The position numbers and the translations under genes were made by a program. The notes beneath the pieces were generated by a model that saw only the letters and a list, made by a program, of their open reading frames with translations, had not been told where the DNA came from and did not search any database. Below, piece by piece: positions 57,650 through 64,000 of a stretch of 64,000 nucleotides of DNA (positions within the stretch are counted from its first letter, which is position 1; each line of letters starts with the position of its first letter). The stretch comes from Gigaspora rosea (taxonomy: Eukaryota > Glomeromycota > Glomeromycetes > Diversisporales > Gigasporaceae). The stretch covers positions 249,183 to 313,182 of the forward strand of contig QKWP01000414.1 of the NCBI GenBank assembly GCA_003550325.1, read 5' to 3'.

Positions 57650-57790
57650 TAAAGGCTATATGATTAGATCGATGCTTACTATATATAAAATTACATTCCT
57701 GCCATTTTTAATTAACGTGCCAAGATCGATTAAACATCAGTTTTTTGAGTATTTTCTTTTTTCACACGTGTTTGGATTCTTTGCGAAATA
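57650..57790 (+). repeat. Promoter-like dispersed repeat, copy B
   Basis: TATATATAAAATTACATTCC, TGCCATTTTTAATTAACG, CCAAGATCGATT and a CATCAGTTTTTTGAGTATTT block follow the same order as copies A and C. It lies inside the 8.3-kb insertion. No frame follows. Confidence 0.45.
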
Positions 57791-58169
57791 GTCTAAATTT
57801 GCACTTTCCAATTGGCTTCATGAGTTTGTATTGCCCGCGCAAATGTAACAATGCAGATAAAGAAATGATACACAGGGACAGAGAAATTATAAACTGATAA
57901 ATTGACAGTGAAACGATCTACAGGTTGAAATTATATTAATGGTGATCGAACCGATCAAAAAAAAAAGAGAAGATCATTTACTTCAAACATAAATATGATT
58001 AGATAGAACTACATAATAGTAACGAATGAAAAAAATCAATGGTACGCAAGTGCCAAATAACAAAATGATCTACGCGTTGAAGGGTCGAAATGAAAAATTG
58101 TATTATTGGATTAATAAATTGCATAATATGTAATTATTCTTAGTAGTTTGTTACATTGCTGTGGTTTCA

Positions 58170-58477
58170 TATGTCAACGAGTTGTATTGTCAGCAATTGT
58201 ATTGTTAGCAAATCATATTGTTGACGATTTGTATTGTTGGTAGAATAAGCTTGTCGATATATTCTATTTTCAGTAAAATAAGCTTGTTAGTAAGTTGATT
58301 TTGTCAGTAAATGTAACTGTCGGTGAAGTGTATATTGGTAAAATCAACTTGTCGGTAAAAAGGAACTTGTCAGTAAATTAAGCGATACGAATTTTGTATT
58401 AGTAAAAAAGCTTGTTGGTAAATGATTGTTAGTGTAGGTTGATGTCTATGAAGTGATTGTTAGCAATTTGATTGCCA
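58170..58477. repeat. Right repeat-rich TIR
   Basis: The inverted partner of 50190-50480: GTCAGTAAATG, GGTAAAATCAACTTGTCGGT, AAGCTTGTTGGTAAATGATT, GAAGTGATTGTTAGCAATTT. Confidence 0.8.
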
Positions 58478-58485
58478 CCCCTCCA

Positions 58486-59400
58486 ACTCAATAAAAACTG
58501 CCCATCCTAGTTCTTGCTCTTTTTGTTGCATAAGCCAATTAACCATATCTGCTGTATTATTCTCCCTTTAATTGCCACACATTTCATTTATATTTACATA
58601 TTGTATTGTATAAATCACAATTATATAAAGGTTGGATAGGAAATTTTTTTGAAAGGTATTGATATTGGGCTTTAGTACCAAGACCACATTCTTGAGTTAA
58701 AAACTTTATCCCATCGAGAACTTCTTGTGAAAGAGAACGTAGTCTTGGAGCAAACTCCTTTCAATATAGAGCAAGTGAATGGTTATGCTCATCGATAAGT
58801 TTATTAATAACTATAGCTCTAAAATTTTTTCTACACCCAGCATTGAGTTGCCATGGGCATCCAACTTTCTTGGAATCTCTTTCTTATGGTCTGCATCAAT
58901 TAATTTTTTTTTGGGTTGATGCACTTTTGAATTTTTACAAACAAAATATCGATGAATTATATCTTTATTGTTATCATGTTTCAATCGAAACTTTATAGAT
59001 TTGAATCCAATTTCACTTCCAGCTTATGCTTTTTTAAAGTTCTTTCAAAAGTATCCCAAGTAGGAAATTTTACCTATCTTCAATTTTGTACTCAACATCT
59101 TTATTGATACAATCAGAGTCTTCATTACTTTGTTGCTCATGTGATAACTGTACTTATTCTTGGTCCTTATGCTGTTGTTCATAAATTAATTCATGACTTG
59201 ACTTTGTTGCTTATAGGATAATTGTATGATTTTTTGGTCTTCATGCCATTGTTCTTGAAACAATTGCATGGGCTCTTTAGTTGTATATCTGCTATAGGAA
59301 TATTGGCTTGTTGAAAATAAAAGATTAATTGGTGCTAAAAATACTAATAAACGTTGACAATTAGTATAACTATCTTTCTAACTGCTCATTTTAATTTTTT
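58486..59400 (-). pseudogene. MULE (FAR1-like) transposase, N-terminal part
   Basis: Minus strand in order: an acidic Gln-rich leader (near 59280-59100), FPTWDTFERTLKKH (59075), IGFKSIKFRLKHDNNKDIIH, RYFVCKNSKVHQPKKKLIDA, VGCPWQLNAGCRKNFRAIVI, NKLIDEHNHSLALY, stop, KEFAPRLRSLSQEVLDGIKF, LTQECGLGTKAQYQYLSKKF, then WLMQQK and GWAVFIELE at the junction (about 58487). The C-CPW..C and HNH residues match the FAR1-type zinc DNA-binding domain at the front of MULE transposases. At least three frameshifts and stops. The missing downstream half is at 48568-50171. Confidence 0.8.
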
Positions 59401-59559
59401 TCTACAAAGCAGCTAGTTCTAATTTACCATCTTGCTCTTCACTACAGTTATAAAAATATGAATTGAAAATTGAAAACCCAAGAATATCATCTAATATAAT
59501 CGCAGGATTAAAAATGCAATGAGACTGTGATTATGGTTTAATGTTATGACTTCAAATAA

Positions 59560-59665
59560 CACAACCATAATAATTCAGAAATAGCTTGTTTAACAGCTCA
59601 AATAGTTAAACAACACAACTGTAATAATTCAGAAATAGCTTGTTTAATGACTCAAATAGTTTTGC
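59560..59665. repeat. 62-bp tandem duplication
   Basis: TAATAATTCAGAAATAGCTT, then GTTTAA and CTCAAATAGTT, occurs twice in a row. Confidence 0.75.
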
Positions 59666-60015
59666 ACATTTTTGAAATTGAAAGAGGTAAATAACTAATT
59701 TATTTCAAATAAACAATTATTTAACTATATCTATAATGATATAATTATTTACCCTGTTTTAGGCACATTACTAATATCTGTCATGCACAATATTTACTTA
59801 TTAAATCTCTAACTACATTACACTGTGATATTGTAATTGCGATGTTGCAACTTGCTAAAGCTAACATATTCTTTATAAAATTATAAAAAAAATTTTTTTT
59901 AATATATAAAAAAATTTTTTCTAGAAATTTCAAAATTTTGACTTGCCAGGTTATGAAAACCAATTAATTAATTTTGCATTTCCTAATATTATATTTTTTA
60001 CTTAGAAAATATATA

Positions 60016-60065
60016 CCGTAAATTCTCGAAATAATGGGCATGGGCATTATTTTGAGAATTTACGG
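60016..60065. mobile_element. 50-bp hairpin with TA flanks (minimal Tc1-type relic)
   Basis: Arms CCGTAAATTCTCGAAATAAT and its near-complement ending GAGAATTTACGG surround GGGCATGGG-like loop sequence. TA lies on both sides. The ends resemble CCGTAAAATCTG of the MITE at 47390-47617. Confidence 0.6.
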
Positions 60066-60211
60066 TAGCCAAAATTAATATTTAAAGTTTTATTTAAAAA
60101 ATTTAAAATTTTAAACTTTATGCAGGCAAATATGCCTGTATAACAAATTAAGAAATACAAAAATTGAATGAGCATACTGCAGCTTCTTTTGCTATTTTAG
60201 AAAGTAAGGGT

Positions 60212-61356
60212 TAGTGCTTCAATCCATAATCCAATTAATTCAATTTCATCTGATAATTCAGATTAATCTTAGATATTCTTATCTGTTAATTTTAAATGGA
60301 TAAATCCATAATACATGTTAGATTAAAAATAAGAATTATCTGAATTATAATTCTAGATAGCAATAGAGTGCTTGCATTCTGATTGGTTAGAAATTGGAAT
60401 GTTATATTGATAATCTTTACATATTAGAACAGACCCTAATCAACTTAAACCAATTGTATGCCATAAAAATGAATTGTGACTAAAAACATCTTAAAATATA
60501 TGTCTCGTTTTATAAACTGTTAAAGTAATTCAGAAATTCATGAAGTAATTCAGAAGTTAGATAAGAGGTATGTTTAAACATTTGAGTTTAGCCTATAGGT
60601 GCAATAAATTAATTAACTCAGCTATTTATCTCTCTTTTATTTGTAAAAACTTATTCTTCATAATTCCAACTAATAAAGAACTTGACTATAATATAGATTA
60701 ATAATATGAAGTTGTGGGTCATAAGGTTTATAGATTTTGTAAAGAGAGTTAATGGAGTTTAAAGTGAAGTAGTGGTACTGTAACCATAAATGATTATTGA
60801 ATCAAAGACCAGCCTAATACTAGAGAAGCATTTAAAAGTTGTTTATAATTTTTTTATTAGTTATTAGGATTCTAGAATAGGTTTAAATGTTTATTTTTGT
60901 ATTTTTCATTTTTGGTTCATTGTTTTTTTTTAATTCGTAATACATTAGGATCCTTTTTTAATAAAAGTTTGGGCTGTCATAATTTTTTGTACAAGATTAT
61001 AGTTTAAGGTTCATGGTAAAGACTCTACCAGTATTAATATAACTATTGATATAATCATTTTTATACATATTAGTTTTTTTTAATTGTAACAATTTAAAGT
61101 TCAAAATCTTGATTAGCTAATAAAATCTTTACAATGTCAAGAATGATCTACAAATATTGGCCAATCACAATGAAAGCCCTCTATGCTTGCATACATAGTA
61201 TTTTTGAAAAATTCGATTTTTGATTGGCTAGTTAATAAATTTTTACGGATTGAATCCGAATTTACTAATTCGGATTATAACCAGATTCATCCAGATACAT
61301 AAAAGAGAATCCAAATTCAATCTGGATTGCTTTTTAAAAGTAGGATCGAAGCTCTA
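60212..61356. mobile_element. hAT-like non-autonomous element, 8-bp TSD
   Basis: GTAAGGGT at 60204-60211 and GTGAGGGT at 61357-61364 (one mismatch). The ends are TAGTGCTTCAATCC and (reverse) TAGAGCTTCGATCC. Subterminal regions repeat AATCCGAATT-, AATTCGGATT- and ATCTGGAT-type words in both orientations (60225-60330, 61250-61340). The 1145-bp interior has no transposase. Confidence 0.65.
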
Positions 61357-61364
61357 GTGAGGGT

Positions 61365-62035
61365 TCTGCATACAAAAGCCTCGAGAAGTGATCCTTGATA
61401 TGAAAAATATATTTAAACATTCTATTATAGTTGGTATTATATCAATAGTATATAAATTTTTTATTAAAAAAAAAAAGAAAAAATGGAAAAAATCACATAC
61501 GACTATTTTTACCTGAACATGATGCAAAAATCCCTCAAAATTATTAGACAGATGAGTAGAATTTTTACAAAGGCTCATCTTGTAATGCAAACTTTGCATT
61601 CACGGATGGCATTGTCAACTATCTTTTGCAGAATAAAACATTACTACAAAAGAATCTTGTAATGTCATTAAAAAGTAAGTACAATAAATTAAAAAAACCT
61701 TTCACCAGGTTTTGTCTTGGTCAACATGTTCCATTGCTTGGTGTGCAGGACAAATTACTTTATAAAAATTTTCAATATGGCAAACTTGCATCACTGGATT
61801 ATTTCAGTTGTCTTAATTGTATGAAGTTCTTCAGTCGTACCAACATAATGAATTTTAAAATTATGAGTCACCCAATATTTAAATTTGTGCTTTAAAAATC
61901 GTTTGGATTTTTAAGTATATTTAAATATTGACAATATCCATTAAACTAAGTTTTTTTGCTTTTGACGGATGAAAGTTTCTAATATTCGATCGAAGATTTC
62001 ACGCGTCAGAAAGTTGTATCGTTCTATTTTTAAAA
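61365..62035. other. Intergenic, weak coding traces
   Basis: Open frames of 81-89 residues on both strands, without domains. Minus-strand IKDHFSRLLYAEPS-like text near 61400 resembles the DHFSR motif of retroelement integrases, too little to call. Confidence 0.25.
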
Positions 62036-62084
62036 ATAATTAAGGCCGTTTGAAGTTGATTCTTCAGTTAACATCACTTTTCCA

Positions 62085-62275
62085 GGACTCTCAGGAGGGG
62101 GGAGGGGGTAAAATGAAACGAACATATGAAACGAACACATGAAACGAACATATAAAACTGAACAAAGATGGGCCAATTTCATTGGTTGATATAAATCAGG
62201 TGACTGGCGAGAGTCATCCAGCGTTTTGATTGGCTGTTCGTTTTCGGGGGAGGTGGGGAGACTTCAGCTGGGGGT
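62085..62275. repeat. G-run clusters in the left subterminal region
   Basis: GGAGGGGGGAGGGGG (62094-62108), and GGGGGAGGTGGGG followed 11 bases later by GGGGG (about 62248-62275). Four or more G runs could form G-quadruplexes. They are conspicuous in so AT-rich a window. Confidence 0.5.
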
Positions 62276-62967
62276 AATATTAACCGAAAAATTAACTTCA
62301 AATGGCCTTAATTAATTAATTATATAATGTATTCATCAGAGAAAAAGAACTTCGTAATCATCTCAACATATCTATTTCTAGCATAGTGAAATTTCTTTTT
62401 CGGCTTTACGTACATACAATTTTTACAGCCAAAATTCTCGTGATCTAGTGATCAGATCTGCATCATTTTAAAATATGTATGCGATCACAGATCGGAATTT
62501 TGGGTTCCCAAGTTCCTATTGGTCGAGCAAATTTTGTCCTTCATTGAATGAAATAAATCACTACTCGGATGGCTTAAAAATTAATGTAAAAAAGTATCAA
62601 TTCGAATAATTGGTTTGTAATTGTATTTCCGAAAAAGTTAAATGTTTATTCAAACATTTCTTACTCATTAGTTCTCTAGCTCTTCAAAATCGAATAAAAA
62701 ACACTTCGGAAACTCTATTTTCAGCAGTTTTTCTTGAATCGTTTCATCGCAAACTTAAATAAACATATATGAGAGGACAACCAAGTAGGAGCTAAAATTT
62801 GTTCTTATTTATTTATTTTTTATTTATTTTATGTTTTTTTTTTAAATTATGTTTTTTTTTATTTCGTTTTTTTTTATTGTATTTTACTTTATTTTAAATT
62901 ATATTTTTTTTTTATTTTAAATTATTTTTTTATTTTAAATTATTATTTTATTTTTATTTGCCATATA

Positions 62968-63072
62968 ACCGCGAAATAACGCAGAGAGTTATTTTGAATT
63001 TCGGCCAAATTAATCTTAATTTAGGCCGAACTTCGAAACCACACCCCATCGCGTTATTTCGTGATTATGCGG
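62968..63072. mobile_element. 105-bp MITE with TA target
   Basis: ACCGCGAAATAACGC at the left and (reverse) CCGCATAATCACGAAATAAC at the right, with CGGCC arms inside, are flanked by TA (62966-62967, 63073-63074). Inserted in T-rich low-complexity DNA. Confidence 0.6.
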
Positions 63073-63140
63073 TATTTTTATTTTTTTTAATTTGTACTTT
63101 TTTTATACGTTAACCGAAAAATTAGCTTCAAACAGCCTTA

Positions 63141-63310
63141 GATAGGTTTAGGTAGTAATATATAAGCAAAATTGCCTTCCTATATTTTTAATTAACACAC
63201 CAAGGTAGGGTTTAGACTGTCGTTTTTTGTATTTTTCAAGGTTTTCGTTCTTCATTCTTGTTTGCTTCGCTGAAGATCATCAAATTCCTAATTTGATTGG
63301 TCAGGTGTCA
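63141..63310 (+). repeat. Promoter-like dispersed repeat, copy C
   Basis: ATATATAAGCAAAATTGCCT, TATTTTTAATTAACACACCA, GGGTTTAGACTGTCGTTTTT, TTTGTATTTTTCAAGG and ATTTGATTGGTCAGGTGTCA follow the order of copy A. Confidence 0.5.
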
Positions 63311-63504
63311 TGTGATTCTGTTCCGCTTTAGACGTCTCCATATATCAGATATGGAGCTATGTACGTAAGCCAGCCACTTTATAAATACTTAATATATACT
63401 AGTAATATCTCATGCACGAAGTAATAAATGAATTTATATATTGAATTTGATTTCTAAATAATGATAATATTTTATTTTTTTATTTTTTTTTCATATGTTC
63501 ATTT

Positions 63505-63541
63505 TACCGGGAGGGCCGGGGCCGTTGGGGGAGTGGGGGGT
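63505..63541. repeat. G-quadruplex-prone run near the right TIR
   Basis: GGGAGGGCCGGGGCC, then GTTGGGGGAGTGGGGGG: five runs of three or more G within 37 bp. Confidence 0.6.
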
Positions 63542-63833
63542 GATGTTAACTGAAAATTAACTTCAAACAGCCTAATAATGAAAATAAAGATTTATTTAAA
63601 ATTATACGTTTGAAGACTTTATTTATTTATTAATTTTTTGCATTAATATTAATTTAATTAAATAATATACATTTGTAGTATAATAGAATAATAAGGAGGA
63701 TTTATTTTTTTTCTTTTTGCATTAATTAAATGACATACGTACGTAATACATAATAAATTAATAATTCTGAGTTCTAATTCTTACTAATTTTTTGACGAGC
63801 CCCTTCCATTTGCCGCTGAGGTGTGGCTAGTGT

Positions 63834-63908
63834 TACGGGTCGATGAAAAAATCGTGAGCTGGGGTCGATCCTAAAAAAGCTCGGGCCGGTCGACCGGGCC
63901 GACCTTTT
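63834..63908. mobile_element. 75-bp hAT-like mini-element with 8-bp TSD
   Basis: GCTAGTGT lies at 63826-63833 and 63909-63916. The ends TACGGGTCG and (reverse) AAAAGGTCG are only partly complementary. The interior is GC-rich (GGTCGACC, GGGCC). The TSD is perfect; the TIR is weak. Confidence 0.45.
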
Positions 63909-64000
63909 GCTAGTGTAATTTTTTTCTGATCAAAATCAGTCAACATATCTATATCAAACGTGCAAAAGGCCATCAGAAGTTCTTGCCGAACTCTTGTGAT

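Larger units (their letters stand above)
50180..58477. mobile_element. 8.3-kb TIR insertion splitting the MULE transposase gene
   Basis: About 300-bp terminal regions are inverted copies: 50200-50480 and 58170-58457. Shared blocks include GACAATCACTTCAYAGACAT, TTTACCAACAAGCTTTTTT, GTTGATTTTACCAATAYACA-like words, and ACTGAAAATAGAAT. The last 20-25 bp at each end have diverged. Both TIRs are built from about 20-bp repeats (ACCAACAAGCTTATTTTACTGA). Removing the insertion joins IELESIDNNLLQLFWIS in frame. The cargo: a telomere-like MITE (50491), an hAT-type MITE (51725), a truncated TIR element (52029), inverted satellite arrays, a tandem duplication (55179-56050), a promoter-like repeat (57650) and a 493-bp gap. 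No transposase is visible outside the gap. Confidence 0.8.
62041..63574. mobile_element. TIR element with G-rich subterminal regions
   Basis: The left end TAAGGCCGTTTGAAGTTGAT and right end (reverse) TAGGCTGTTTGAAGTTAATT continue as TTCAGTTAACATCAC and later GGTAAAATGAA(CGAA)CATATG. ATAAT at 62036-62040 and 63575-63579 is a possible 5-bp TSD. Extra right-end copies lie inside at about 62272-62310 and 63105-63143, so at least one element is nested. The interior holds T-rich DNA (62800-62960), a small MITE and promoter-like repeat copy C. No transposase. Confidence 0.55.

Noticed and set aside
61354..61599. Integrase fragment (DHFSR-like text)
   Set aside because: Only a dozen residues match; neighbouring frames are broken and no catalytic motif is seen.

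Overview
Organism. The window is about 75% A+T by eye. Its only two long intact reading frames are F-box/leucine-rich-repeat (RNI-like) proteins, and almost everything else is decayed transposable-element (TE) sequence. The transposon families present are MULE/FAR1, Tc1/mariner, hAT-like, PIF-like, a LINE-type RNase H fragment and a zinc-knuckle Gag-like fragment. I read it as a filamentous fungal nuclear genome, most likely an arbuscular mycorrhizal fungus (Glomeromycotina, Rhizophagus-like). That placement is inferred from family content and composition; no rRNA or marker gene is present. One long N run (52478-52970) and two single Ns (40675, 42336) show a draft assembly.

Layout. 1-6800: no supported gene; promoter-like sequence, palindromes and three MITE-type insertions (2986-3168, 3829-4138, 4616-5181). 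6809-8578 (-) and 18017-19627 (+): two divergent paralogous F-box/LRR genes with similar upstream blocks, the second shortened by a nonsense codon. Between them lie small terminal-inverted-repeat (TIR) elements and a pogo-like element (11010-12693) that holds a broken zinc-knuckle reading frame. 20755-23588: a TIR element with a 9-bp target duplication (TSD), carrying Lys/Thr-rich tandem repeats and a 198-bp palindromic satellite. 24-32 kb: low-complexity DNA, two 5'-truncated LINE-like copies and several TIR or foldback elements. 32863-34027: a 1.16-kb tRNA-promoter-headed retroposon (SINE-like) with a perfect 16-bp TSD. 34-41 kb: MITEs, foldbacks and a three-copy dispersed repeat. 41996-44419: a 2.4-kb element built almost wholly of the same palindromic satellite as 22.4-23.4 kb. 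45718-47873: a complete but dead Tc1/mariner element with two MITEs nested in it. 48560-59400: a MULE transposase pseudogene split by an 8.3-kb insertion (50180-58477) with repeat-rich TIRs, which itself holds inverted satellite arrays, smaller MITEs and hairpin ends. 60-64 kb: an hAT-like element, tiny hairpin MITEs and a G-rich TIR element.

How it works together. There is no operon or pathway. The two F-box genes probably encode substrate receptors of SCF ubiquitin ligases and sit in a TE-dense region. The strongest structural results come from target duplications and from reading frames that become continuous when an insertion is mentally removed (mariner at 46887-47161, MULE at 50172-58485). 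All TIR and TSD comparisons were made by eye, with no alignment or database search.
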